Notes: generated by a model from the letters alone, not told the origin. A DNA stretch of 11,618 bases from an uncultured Verrucomicrobiales bacterium (GCA_938001985.1 CALLBE010000187.1:1-11618); one strand, 5' to 3'. Counted from the first letter of the stretch, positions 1 to 7,186 are shown. Program-made: numbers and translations.

Positions 1-547
1 GTACGGTGAGTCTTACCTAGATAACGCTCTGCCTTTTGATACCATTAACAAAGCTCGTGGTTTTGAACCGCTCAAATCTTCAAAATTCCCAGTTAAGCTA
101 TTAGCGGAGAAGAGCGCCGCTCGTATTTCTAAATCCACTGAATTTATATATATTCAAGAAGACTTAGAAATTCAAAAAGAGCTACTCGATGAAAACACCG
201 TAACTCTCAATAAAGCTGAGCGCATCAAAGAAGCTGATAAAGCTGAGAAACGAAGAAATGAACGCAACGCCGCACGTCGAGTCCGTTACCAAAAAATTGA
301 GGAAGATGATAAAAAGCACTACACCTTCCTGCGCACATGGCTTGAGGATTTAGATAAAAAAACACTCCCAATGGCGGATCATGAAAATGATGAAAACTCA
401 AACATGCGCCTCGCAGAAAATAAATTCAAGGACCTTGATGAAACGCCTCATTATCCAAGTGGCCTAGACCCCATCAAGCGTGAAACACTTAATATTGCGT
501 CTGATTTCATCAGCTGGAAAAAAGCTCTACTAGCGCTTCGCAATTAA
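1..547 (+). CDS. prc: Tail-specific (carboxy-terminal processing) protease, C-terminal fragment
   Basis: This is the 3' end of a gene that begins left of the window. The frame is open from base 2 and ends in TAA at 545-547, giving 181 residues. The visible part carries the DUF3340-type tail of Prc/Tsp periplasmic serine proteases. Near its start is the 'LDNALPFDTI' motif (E. coli Prc has a close 'DNALPWDSI'), then an 'ARISKSTEF' segment and a very basic, charged helical stretch rich in K, E and R. It ends with a conserved 'ETLNIASDF' block, matching 'ETVNIALDL' in E. coli. The PDZ domain and the Ser/Lys catalytic dyad would lie upstream and cannot be seen. The family degrades or trims periplasmic proteins from their C-termini, which suits the envelope genes downstream. 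The next gene starts 5-11 nt after the stop, so co-transcription is likely. The assignment rests on remembered family motifs. Confidence 0.85.
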   Translation, partial: YGESYLDNALPFDTINKARGFEPLKSSKFPVKLLAEKSAARISKSTEFIYIQEDLEIQKELLDENTVTLNKAERIKEADKAEKRRNERNAARRVRYQKIEEDDKKHYTFLRTWLEDLDKKTLPMADHENDENSNMRLAENKFKDLDETPHYPSGLDPIKRETLNIASDFISWKKALLALRN

Positions 548-558
548 TTGATTTGGAT

Positions 559-1269
559 ATGGACTCTCTGGTGAGAACACAGTTGGCGGAGGTTAAGGCA
601 AGAATCCAAGAGGCGCAGTCTCGCTCCCCTCATCAACAGACACCAAAGCTACTTGCAGTTTCAAAAACATGGCCCGTTGAGCATATTCAGCACGCCATTG
701 ATGCCGGGCACCGAGTCTTTGCTGAAAACAAAGTTCAAGAAGCTGAGTCAAAAATCAAAGCCCTCGCGCACCATGATCTGGAGTGGCACTTCATTGGTCG
801 GTTACAACGTAACAAAGTTCGAAAAGTCATCACCTTATTTGACTGCATTCATAGCTTTGATTCCCTAAAGCTTTTGGAATTCGGCAATCGAGTGGCTGAA
901 GAAGAAGGCAAACGCCCTCAGATTTGTTTGCAAATCAACTTGGCGAATGAAGAACAAAAGGGAGGCTTCAGCCTTGAGTCTTTAACTGAAAACTTAGAGA
1001 CCATTTTATCATTCAAGCATTTAGAAATCATCGGATTGATGATTATCCCACCAGCCGTTGAGCGTCCTGAAGAAGCTCGCACCTGGTTCTCTCAACTACG
1101 AGATCTCCGAACAACTCTGAGCACTCAACATCAGGTTCACTGGCCTGAATTAAGCATGGGAATGAGCCAAGACTATCTCATTGCGATCGAAGAAGGCTCC
1201 ACCCTCGTTCGTGTTGGAAGCGCCATATTCGGCAGCCGTAAAAAACCTGAATCAGCTGCAAAAAGCTAG
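559..1269 (+). CDS. yggS: YggS/PLPBP family pyridoxal 5'-phosphate homeostasis protein
   Basis: A single-domain fold-type III (alanine racemase-like TIM barrel) protein that binds PLP and buffers the cytoplasmic PLP pool; the family has no established catalytic activity. I chose ATG 559 (236 residues), which places the PLP lysine of 'LLAVSKTWP' at residue 36, as in E. coli YggS. A TTG at 553 would add two residues and is less likely. Other family signatures are 'AENKVQEA' (usually GEN.VQE, so Gly is replaced by Ala), 'WHFIGRLQRNKVR', and the phosphate-binding C-terminal block 'SMGMSQDY' followed by 'GSTLVRVGSAIFGSR'. Length is normal for the family. It starts 11 nt after the protease stop and lies 28 nt before the DUF971 gene, so it is probably within an operon. 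No Shine-Dalgarno sequence precedes the start. Confidence 0.95.
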   Translation: MDSLVRTQLAEVKARIQEAQSRSPHQQTPKLLAVSKTWPVEHIQHAIDAGHRVFAENKVQEAESKIKALAHHDLEWHFIGRLQRNKVRKVITLFDCIHSFDSLKLLEFGNRVAEEEGKRPQICLQINLANEEQKGGFSLESLTENLETILSFKHLEIIGLMIIPPAVERPEEARTWFSQLRDLRTTLSTQHQVHWPELSMGMSQDYLIAIEEGSTLVRVGSAIFGSRKKPESAAKS

Positions 1270-1297
1270 CACTCACTATTTTTAAAAAAACAATCGC

Positions 1298-1591
1298 ATG
1301 CTAAAGATCAAACAACTCACCATCATTAACAATGAACTCGCTATCGCCTGGGCCGATGGCGAAGAGACTTTTGTTTCTTTAGACAGACTCCGCAAAGCCT
1401 GTCCATGTGCTCACTGTCAGGGCGAACCTGATGCTATGGGCAAGGTGATTCGCCCCATCACACGACTTAATTTAGAAAGTTATTTGCTTCGTAAATATGA
1501 ATTAGTTGGCGGCTACGCCTTCAAACCATCATGGGCTGATGGCCATAATACAGGGCTTTACTCTTACGACCTGCTACGTCAGTTATCTTAA
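1298..1591 (+). CDS. DUF971 / gamma-butyrobetaine hydroxylase-like N-terminal domain protein
   Basis: A complete 97-residue protein consisting only of the DUF971 (GBBH-like_N, PF06155) domain. The family hallmark 'LRKACPCAHCQGE' is present with C35, C37 and C40; H83 lies in 'WADGHNTGLYSYDLLR' near the C-terminus. In human gamma-butyrobetaine hydroxylase the equivalent domain binds a structural zinc through three cysteines in a CxCxxC arrangement and one histidine, so the full ligand set appears conserved here. There is no oxygenase domain, so this is not a hydroxylase. Stand-alone bacterial members have no firmly established function; some relatives are fused to or encoded near Mrp/ApbC iron-sulfur carrier proteins. 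It sits 28 nt after yggS and 62 nt before a SurA-like gene. The start is ATG in an A/T-rich leader without a Shine-Dalgarno sequence. Confidence 0.9.
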   Translation: MLKIKQLTIINNELAIAWADGEETFVSLDRLRKACPCAHCQGEPDAMGKVIRPITRLNLESYLLRKYELVGGYAFKPSWADGHNTGLYSYDLLRQLS

Positions 1592-1653
1592 GTCAAAAAA
1601 GTCTCATAAAATACTTCTCAATAGCCAGACTTCTAGTAAAAACACTCAACATC

Positions 1654-2646
1654 ATGACGTTACGCCATCTTTTCATTCCCCTCCTCACCTTACTCTCGCT
1701 GCTTCAAGCCGAGGATGGGTTTGTTCCGGTCAATTCTGTAGCCGCAACCGTTAATGGGGAAGTTATCACCAAAAGTGAAATCCGCATGGCTGCCCTGCCC
1801 ATCATTCGCCAACTTTCTGAGCGTTATCCAAAACGAGGTCCTGAGTTCCAACGTCAAACGGAGAAGACTCTCAAGCGTGTCCTCAACGAGATGATTGATA
1901 GAGAGCTAATCTTAGATAAATTCAAGGAGCTGGGTGGCGATATTCCTGAGCAAACGATCAAGGAAGAAGTTAAAAACCAGATCGACCAACTCTACGGCGG
2001 TGATGAAGTGACCTTCCTCAATGAGCTCAAACGCATTGGCATGAGCCGAAAAAACTTTGAAAAATCTCAACGCGATAAAATCATTGTCGGCTCGCTTAAA
2101 CAGCAGCGTTACGCAACCGTTGGTGCAATCACCCCGAGCGAAATCCAAAACGAGTTTAACAAAGAAAAAGCCCGTTTTCGTGACACGTCAAAAGACGTTG
2201 GTGACTTCTACAAAATCTTCTTACCTCCAGGGAAATCGCAGCAGGAGTTTGATGCCAATTTTGTTAAAGGTCAAAAAATAGTAGAAGCGTTAAAGTCGGG
2301 AAAAAGAGACTTCCAGCAAACGGCAAGAGAGCTCTCAACCGATGGCTTAGCTGATAAAGGAGGTGAATGGTTTGGCGTGAAACGTGGCGACCTAAATGAA
2401 GAGTTCGCGGCGGTTTTATTCGATTCAAAACCAGGAGACATTCTTGGACCTGTGCCAAGTAACTTTGGATTCTCAATCATCAAAGTTAAAAAACTTCACT
2501 TCACCCTTCCAACTAAGATAACGCCTGAAATCAAAAACCATATTGAAAACAAACTTTCAGCTGAGAAACGACTCTTAGCCTATGAAAGCTGGATCAAGCG
2601 TTTAAGAAACGACTCTCTCATCAACATCTACGCCTTTAAGGACTGA
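1654..2646 (+). CDS. SurA-like periplasmic peptidyl-prolyl cis-trans isomerase (PpiC family)
   Basis: A 330-residue exported chaperone/isomerase. Residues 1-19 form a signal peptide (basic 'TLRH', a leucine-rich core, likely cleavage after 'LLQA'). Residues about 27-150 resemble the SurA N-terminal chaperone domain, opening with 'VAATVNGEVITKSEI' and continuing as charged helices with 'NEMIDRELILDKFKELGGD'. Residues about 180-282 form one parvulin/PpiC domain with 'FYKIFLPPG', 'FQQTARELSTDGLADKGGEW', 'FDSKPGDILGPV' and 'FGFSIIKV'. A C-terminal helix follows, as in SurA, which folds back on the N-domain. E. coli SurA has two parvulin domains; this protein has one, so the exact orthology is open and I give no symbol. 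SurA-type proteins escort outer-membrane proteins across the periplasm. It is followed 23 nt later by an AsmA-like gene. Confidence 0.88.
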   Translation: MTLRHLFIPLLTLLSLLQAEDGFVPVNSVAATVNGEVITKSEIRMAALPIIRQLSERYPKRGPEFQRQTEKTLKRVLNEMIDRELILDKFKELGGDIPEQTIKEEVKNQIDQLYGGDEVTFLNELKRIGMSRKNFEKSQRDKIIVGSLKQQRYATVGAITPSEIQNEFNKEKARFRDTSKDVGDFYKIFLPPGKSQQEFDANFVKGQKIVEALKSGKRDFQQTARELSTDGLADKGGEWFGVKRGDLNEEFAAVLFDSKPGDILGPVPSNFGFSIIKVKKLHFTLPTKITPEIKNHIENKLSAEKRLLAYESWIKRLRNDSLINIYAFKD

Positions 2647-2669
2647 TAAACTAACCCCTCCCCCACTTC

Positions 2670-4136
2670 ATGTCTCTATTTAAAAAAACGTGGTTTAAAA
2701 TCACAGCCACACTCCTTGCGCTCTTCCTCTTATTAACCGTTGGCGCTTCTTTTTGGATTCAATCATACTTCAACAAGGAGAGGATTGTGTTCTTACTCGA
2801 AGAGAACCTCAACGCCAGAGTTTCACTCGAAAGCTACTCGGTTTCTGTCCTTCCTACACAAATAAAAATCAAAGGGCTTCAGCTTGCTAAACGAGACAAG
2901 GCCGCAGAGAACCAAACTCCCTTAGCCGACCGTCAGCTTCCACAGCCTCTTATTTTTGGCACCCAATCATTCATTCTGAACGCCGACCTGATGCCTCTCA
3001 CCCAGGGTGTTTTAGAAATCAATGACATCATCATTCAGAAACCTCAGCTCGATTTAGTGGTCTTTGCCGACGGTACCAATAATTTAGAAAAAATTCTCCA
3101 AGCTCCCAATGCTTCGTCGAAAACAGCCGCTCAAAAAAAACCAACCACTTCAGCTTCTTCCGCCTCAAAACCAAGCTCAAGTAACGCAGACAGAACAACA
3201 TCACAGGCAACGCCAAATGCTAAGGCCGAGCATAAAGCTGAAGCCGAAGCAGGCGCTTCAACTTTTGTCGCAAAACTTGGAAGTCTTCGTTTAAAACAAG
3301 CCGAAGTCGATATCTTCCTTAAGGAGCCTAATCTCAAAATTGACTTAGACCCTTTTGACTTAACCTTAAATGAAATCGCCGTTAATCCAGCCCAACTAGA
3401 ATCCATCAATCAAGCTGAACTCCAACTATCTGGCAAACTGAGCTTGAATAATGAAAGCGCTAAGCAAAGCAACTGGGCCTTTTTAGACTTCAAAGGGCCA
3501 GCCACTGTTCAATTATTCAACCCCACTACCGGAGTAATTGATCCTATTGTCCACACCGATATTAAACTCAAGGACACCTCACACCTGAGCTCTGAGTTTC
3601 CCATGCTTGCAAAAGCACTCAGCTTCATCAATAAGCAGAAAGTTCTCAACCTCGATCTTCCAGCGATTCCAGACAAGGCGACTTTTTCTCAAAGTAAAAC
3701 CTTAGCCCTTCAACTGGCCAACAATCAACTGACCATCGAAAAACCCATTGGTCTTATTTATGGAAACTGGGAAGTGTTCCTTCATAAAGCCTCGCAACTG
3801 AATCTTGCTAAAAACACGCACCAAATGTCTTTCACCTTCATTGGAGACAAACAAACCAGTCAACGCTGTCGTGAGAAATTACTGCAATGGGCTGGAAAAA
3901 TTAAATCCTCATCAACTCAACAAACCGTCAAAGATTCCGTGCTTAAAAACTTGTTCAATGAACAAGGCTTACTCTCGCTAACCTTTACCAGCTCAGGCCC
4001 TTTAGAAACGCCTAAAATCAACTTAACTACGGAATTACCGTCGTTGAAAAATGAGCTCAAAACCCAAGCAAAAGATTTAATCAAACAGCAGTTAAAGAAA
4101 GATAAAGCCAAAGAGCTTTTTAAAAAACTGTTCTAG
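2670..4136 (+). CDS. AsmA/DUF748-like membrane-anchored envelope protein
   Basis: A 488-residue protein with an N-terminal transmembrane anchor at about residues 10-31 and no clear cleavage site, so it is probably inner-membrane-anchored with the bulk in the periplasm. The region just after the anchor ('LLEENLNARVSLESYSVSVLP', abbreviated pattern) and the 'DGTNNLEKIL' motif near residue 130 are typical of AsmA and DUF748 proteins, where they form the start of a beta-groove that shields lipids. Residues 148-197 are a low-complexity Ala/Ser/Thr/Lys linker. The remainder alternates short hydrophobic strands with polar turns, and the C-terminus is a very lysine-rich helix. AsmA-like proteins act in phospholipid transport to, or assembly of, the outer membrane, which fits a SurA-like gene 23 nt upstream. 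Family assignment is by pattern only; a lineage-specific envelope protein is the alternative. The next gene starts 6 nt after the stop. Confidence 0.6.
   Translation: MSLFKKTWFKITATLLALFLLLTVGASFWIQSYFNKERIVFLLEENLNARVSLESYSVSVLPTQIKIKGLQLAKRDKAAENQTPLADRQLPQPLIFGTQSFILNADLMPLTQGVLEINDIIIQKPQLDLVVFADGTNNLEKILQAPNASSKTAAQKKPTTSASSASKPSSSNADRTTSQATPNAKAEHKAEAEAGASTFVAKLGSLRLKQAEVDIFLKEPNLKIDLDPFDLTLNEIAVNPAQLESINQAELQLSGKLSLNNESAKQSNWAFLDFKGPATVQLFNPTTGVIDPIVHTDIKLKDTSHLSSEFPMLAKALSFINKQKVLNLDLPAIPDKATFSQSKTLALQLANNQLTIEKPIGLIYGNWEVFLHKASQLNLAKNTHQMSFTFIGDKQTSQRCREKLLQWAGKIKSSSTQQTVKDSVLKNLFNEQGLLSLTFTSSGPLETPKINLTTELPSLKNELKTQAKDLIKQQLKKDKAKELFKKLF
3111..3260 (+). repeat. Low-complexity Ala/Ser/Thr/Lys-coding segment inside the AsmA-like gene
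   Basis: Codons 148-197 of the AsmA-like protein encode almost only A, S, T, K, P, Q and E, with short irregular repeats such as 'SASSASKPSSS' and 'AEHKAEAEAGAS'. It is in frame, has no exact tandem unit at DNA level, and probably encodes a disordered linker between the N-terminal beta segment and the rest of the protein. Confidence 0.7.
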
Positions 4137-4142
4137 ACCGCC

Positions 4143-4568
4143 ATGGATGCTTTGCGCAGATTATGGATTCGTCTCTTTAGTCAGCATTATACCCCCTCGG
4201 CATCTCAACTCTGTGATCACATTGCCGTTGGCAAACTAGGAGAAAAACTAGCTGCAGATCATTTAATATCTCAACACTGCCATATTCTCAAACGTGATTT
4301 CAAATCACGAAAAGGCGGGCAAGTAGACTTGGTTGTTCGAGACTCGGAGACCTTGGTTTTTGTCGAGATTAAGACGCGTACTTCGCAGGATTTTCAACGG
4401 GCTTTCTACGCCGTGAGTGAAAACCAAAAAAAACGAATTAAACAATCCGCTGGAGAATGGATGAGACAATTAGCGCCTCAGACACCTCCCCTACGGTTTG
4501 ACATCATCGAAGTCTATCTGGAAGCTCATCAAAAGCCTAAATTTTACTGGTTCAAGGATGCCTTTTAA
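4143..4568 (+). CDS. yraN: YraN family (UPF0102) protein, PD-(D/E)XK nuclease fold
   Basis: A 141-residue cytoplasmic protein with the UPF0102 core at residues about 28-127. Visible signatures are 'GKLGEKLAADHL' (E34), 'ILKRDFKSRKGGQVDLVV' (D62) and 'LVFVEIKTRTS' (E75, K77). These correspond to the predicted metal-binding residues of a Holliday-junction-resolvase-like PD-(D/E)XK fold. One oddity is that the usual 'GEIDLI' reads 'GQVDLV', so Glu is replaced by Gln at residue 60 while the Asp and ExK are kept. The first 27 residues are a basic extension before the core. Biochemical function of the family is not settled; a DNA-processing role is inferred from the fold. The start is ATG 4143, 6 nt after the AsmA-like stop with no Shine-Dalgarno sequence, so translation may be coupled to the upstream gene. 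Confidence 0.92.
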   Translation: MDALRRLWIRLFSQHYTPSASQLCDHIAVGKLGEKLAADHLISQHCHILKRDFKSRKGGQVDLVVRDSETLVFVEIKTRTSQDFQRAFYAVSENQKKRIKQSAGEWMRQLAPQTPPLRFDIIEVYLEAHQKPKFYWFKDAF

Positions 4569-4624
4569 GAGCTTAGGATCGATTCTTATTTACCTTTTTA
4601 ATAAAAACACCTTCATTTGATAGC

Positions 4625-5239
4625 ATGTCAAAGTACGCAGGAGAGCAAGTTCTGGTCGTAAAGCGTTCGCTCTTTGAAGAGTTGGGTGCCTTTCAAGGTC
4701 ATCAAAAGGATAATTCCAACTATTTCGAAACCCTTCTTTTACCTGAAAATAACTTTTTCATGGATAGAGCAGAGGCTGAGGAGGACCCGAGTTTCAAACA
4801 ACTCATTCCCTACGCTATCTTCAAGTGTGCCGATAAGTTTTTAGTTTATCAACGTGGTAAAAGTGGTGGAGAAAGTCGCCTCCACGCCAAGCTATCCTTA
4901 GGTATTGGTGGACACATCAACCCCATTGACACCGAAGATGACTCCATGGGTGAGCAAACTTACTTTAGAGCCTTAGACCGCGAGTTGAATGAAGAGTTAC
5001 AAATCAATTCGAAGTTCACCATCAATACGCTTGGTTTTGTCAATGATGATGAAACCGAAGTTGGCCGTGTCCATCTCGGTCTTATTCACCTCGTCACGCT
5101 CGAAAGCGAAGACGTTGCCTCCAATGAAGAAGGAATCGCCAACTTAGAGTTTGTTTCTCTTGAACAACTCCAAAATCCTGACACCTTTAATCGATTAGAA
5201 ACGTGGTCACAAATTGCTGTTGACCTTTTAAGTAACTAA
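4625..5239 (+). CDS. Nudix-fold hydrolase-like protein (COG4112-like predicted phosphoesterase)
   Basis: A 204-residue protein that resembles the predicted phosphoesterases grouped as Nudix/MutT-like (COG4112). The N-terminal part has 'EQVLVVKRSLFEELGAFQG' and 'IPYAIFKCADKFLVYQRGKSGGE', a usual opening of this family. 'LSLGIGGHINPID' (residues 91-102) leads into the Nudix helix 'RELNEELQI' at 119-127. The catalytic R-E-x-x-E-E core is intact (R119, E120, E123, E124). The usual Gly after it is Gln126, and the upstream Glu110 is one residue further away than in the classical GX5EX7REUXEEXGU pattern. Such proteins hydrolyse nucleoside diphosphate-linked substrates; the substrate here cannot be read from sequence. 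It follows yraN by 56 nt, in which I see no convincing promoter or terminator, and precedes the prohibitin gene by 16 nt. Confidence 0.8.
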   Translation: MSKYAGEQVLVVKRSLFEELGAFQGHQKDNSNYFETLLLPENNFFMDRAEAEEDPSFKQLIPYAIFKCADKFLVYQRGKSGGESRLHAKLSLGIGGHINPIDTEDDSMGEQTYFRALDRELNEELQINSKFTINTLGFVNDDETEVGRVHLGLIHLVTLESEDVASNEEGIANLEFVSLEQLQNPDTFNRLETWSQIAVDLLSN

Positions 5240-5255
5240 TAAAACAACCTCATTC

Positions 5256-6191
5256 ATGAAAAACGTGACTCCTGAACAACCACCACAAATGCCGGCCATG
5301 AAGCTACCGATGCTTCCTCTTATTATCGTCTTTGGACTTATCTTCTTAGTCTTCTTCTTAGCTCCATGGGTGGTCGTACCCGTGGGCCACGTAGGGGTTA
5401 AATCTCTCTTAGGAAAAGTTGATACCAATGAGTTAACGCCAGGCTTCCACTTCAAAATCCCAATTGAAGAAGTTTATAATTACGATACACGTGATCAAAA
5501 ATTAGACCTTAAAAATGTAAGCGTTCCTTCACAAGATCAGCTCTCTACCACCTTTGATCTGACAGTTATCTGGAAAGTAAACCCAGGTTTAGCCGCAGAG
5601 GCTTTGATTGAATCTGGAAGAATTGAAGCGCTAAGAACAACTCAACTTGAGCCATCCATCCGCACACTTCTTCGTGAAGCTGGTAAAGGTGTCGCTAAAG
5701 CCGAAGAGTTTTTCCAACCACATATTCAAACTCAAATGCAGACACAAATTTTGAACGATCTTCAATCCTTACAGGAAAAAGGTCTTATTGTTCAAAAAGT
5801 TCAAATCCGTAAAATTGAACTTCCACGTCAAGTATCTGAAGGCGTTATTCGTAAGAAAGAACAAGAACAAGCAGCTGAAAGAGAAAAAGCTGAACTTGAT
5901 CGTTTCAAAACAGCCCAAGAGCAAAAAGTAGCACAGGCTGAAGCTGAATTACAAGCGTCTATCCAACGAGCTAAACAAAGAAAAGCACTTGCTGATGCGA
6001 AAGCTTATGAGATCACTTCTGAAGCTAAAGCTCGTGCTGAAGCTATTAAAATCGAAGCTGAAGCATTGGGAAAAAGCCCAGAGTTATTAAAGCTCCGCGC
6101 CATTGAAAAATGGAACGGCACGGTTCCTAAAGTCATCATGGGCGAAGGAAGCGCAACACCTCTCATCAACTTAAACGACCTTTCAAAATAA
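5256..6191 (+). CDS. Prohibitin/SPFH (band 7) family membrane scaffold protein
   Basis: A 311-residue protein of normal size for the prohibitin group of the SPFH superfamily. A proline-rich, short cytoplasmic N-terminus (residues 1-16) precedes one transmembrane helix at about 17-41. The SPFH domain follows from about 39 to 195, with 'VVVPVGHVGVKSLLGKV', 'LTPGFHFKIP', 'YDTRDQKLDL', 'LSTTFDLTVIWKV', 'LEPSIRTLLREA' and 'LQEKGLIVQKVQIRKIELP'. Residues about 195-275 are a long Glu/Lys/Ala coiled coil, the usual oligomerisation arm, and the C-terminal tail is short and hydrophobic. These proteins build ring or cage-like microdomains that organise and protect membrane proteases such as FtsH. No FtsH, HflK/C partner or NfeD gene is in the window. 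Sixteen nt separate it from the Nudix gene and 23 nt from cysK. Codons look biased towards A/T-ending forms, suggesting good expression. Confidence 0.93.
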   Translation: MKNVTPEQPPQMPAMKLPMLPLIIVFGLIFLVFFLAPWVVVPVGHVGVKSLLGKVDTNELTPGFHFKIPIEEVYNYDTRDQKLDLKNVSVPSQDQLSTTFDLTVIWKVNPGLAAEALIESGRIEALRTTQLEPSIRTLLREAGKGVAKAEEFFQPHIQTQMQTQILNDLQSLQEKGLIVQKVQIRKIELPRQVSEGVIRKKEQEQAAEREKAELDRFKTAQEQKVAQAEAELQASIQRAKQRKALADAKAYEITSEAKARAEAIKIEAEALGKSPELLKLRAIEKWNGTVPKVIMGEGSATPLINLNDLSK

Positions 6192-6214
6192 GCTAACCTA
6201 GTTACTTCAATAAC

Positions 6215-7186
6215 ATGATCGCTCAAAGCATGGTAGACACAGTGGGAAATACACCACTGATTAAACTAAACGGAATCTCAGAAGCACATGGAGCTAAAGC
6301 TGAGATATATGTCAAAGGAGAGTTCTTCAACCCTCTTTTCTCGGTAAAAGACCGCATCGGTAAGGCTATGATTGAGGACGCTGAAAAGCGTGGTGCTCTC
6401 AAGCCAGGTGGCATCATCATCGAGCCAACCTCTGGTAACACAGGTATTGCTTTAGCATTTGTTGCTAGAGCCAAGGGGTACCGTTGTATCCTAACGATGC
6501 CAGAAACCATGTCTGTTGAAAGACGTGTCTTACTTGCCATGATGGGTGCTGAACTAGTCTTAACACCTGGACCTAAGGGAATGGGCGGTGCTATTGCTAA
6601 AGCTAAATCTCTCTTAGAAGAGTTTGGTGCTGACGCTTTTGGCCCAAGTCAATTTGACAACCCTGCGAACCCACAAGTTCACCGTGAGACAACAGCAGAG
6701 GAAATCTGGGCTGCGACAGACGAAGGTCAATTTGACTACTTCGTTTCGGGCGTGGGTACAGGCGGTACAATTACAGGTTGTGGTGAAGTGTTCAAAGAGC
6801 GTAATCCAAACATCAAAATCATCGCGGTTGAACCAAGTGCGTCTCCTGTGATCTCAGGTGGCAAGCCAGGTCCTCACAAGATCCAAGGAATTGGTGCAGG
6901 CTTCATCCCAGGCAACTTAAATATTGATATCATTGACGAGGTCATCCAAGTCAGCAATGAAGACGCCTTTGCCACGGCTCAAGAAGTTGCTATGACCGAA
7001 GGTATTCCATCTGGTATTTCGTCAGGAGGTTCAATCTGGTCAGCAATTCAGTTGGCTAAGCGCGACGGTATGGAAGGCAAGAAAATCGTTGTGATTGCGG
7101 CCTCATCTACTGAGCGTTACCTCTCAACACCTCTCGCTGAAAAAGTCAGAGAAGAAGTGATGAACTTGCCTGTTGCTCAGGTTTAA
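6215..7186 (+). CDS. cysK: Cysteine synthase (O-acetylserine sulfhydrylase)
   Basis: A complete 323-residue fold-type II PLP enzyme that condenses O-acetyl-L-serine with sulfide to give L-cysteine and acetate in the cytoplasm. Visible elements are 'VGNTPLIKL' at 10-18 and the PLP lysine K45 in 'NPLFSVKDRIG'. The substrate-binding loop 'PTSGNTG' is at 71-77, the PLP phosphate loop 'GTGGT' at 181-185, and 'SGISSGG' at 266-272 carries the serine facing the pyridine nitrogen. There is no CBS regulatory domain, so cystathionine beta-synthase is unlikely; CysK fits better than CysM, but substrate preference is not proven. The C-terminal 'AASSTERYLST' differs from the common 'GERYLST' (Gly to Thr). 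ATG 6215 is chosen, with a second ATG five codons later as alternative. It is the last gene of the + strand array and is followed by a clear terminator. Confidence 0.95.
   Translation: MIAQSMVDTVGNTPLIKLNGISEAHGAKAEIYVKGEFFNPLFSVKDRIGKAMIEDAEKRGALKPGGIIIEPTSGNTGIALAFVARAKGYRCILTMPETMSVERRVLLAMMGAELVLTPGPKGMGGAIAKAKSLLEEFGADAFGPSQFDNPANPQVHRETTAEEIWAATDEGQFDYFVSGVGTGGTITGCGEVFKERNPNIKIIAVEPSASPVISGGKPGPHKIQGIGAGFIPGNLNIDIIDEVIQVSNEDAFATAQEVAMTEGIPSGISSGGSIWSAIQLAKRDGMEGKKIVVIAASSTERYLSTPLAEKVREEVMNLPVAQV

Noticed and set aside
553..555. TTG as start of yggS
   Set aside because: The ATG two codons later puts the PLP lysine at residue 36 as in E. coli YggS, and all other starts in the window are ATG.
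1599..1632. Possible hairpin AAGTCT...AGACTT between the DUF971 and SurA-like genes
   Set aside because: The stem is only 6 bp with a 22-nt loop and is followed by no T-run, so it is not a credible terminator or riboswitch.
3131..3409. 92-codon open frame on the - strand inside the AsmA-like gene
   Set aside because: It is antisense to the low-complexity Ala/Ser coding stretch, which naturally lacks antisense stops; it has no recognisable domain and the + strand frame is clearly coding.
4569..4624. Possible promoter in the A/T-rich gap before the Nudix gene
   Set aside because: A TAATAA hexamer is present at 4599-4604 but nothing like a -35 element lies 16-18 nt upstream.
6223..6540. 105-codon open frame on the - strand opposite cysK
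   Set aside because: It lies wholly antisense to a well-conserved enzyme gene and resembles no family; it is a shadow of cysK codon use.
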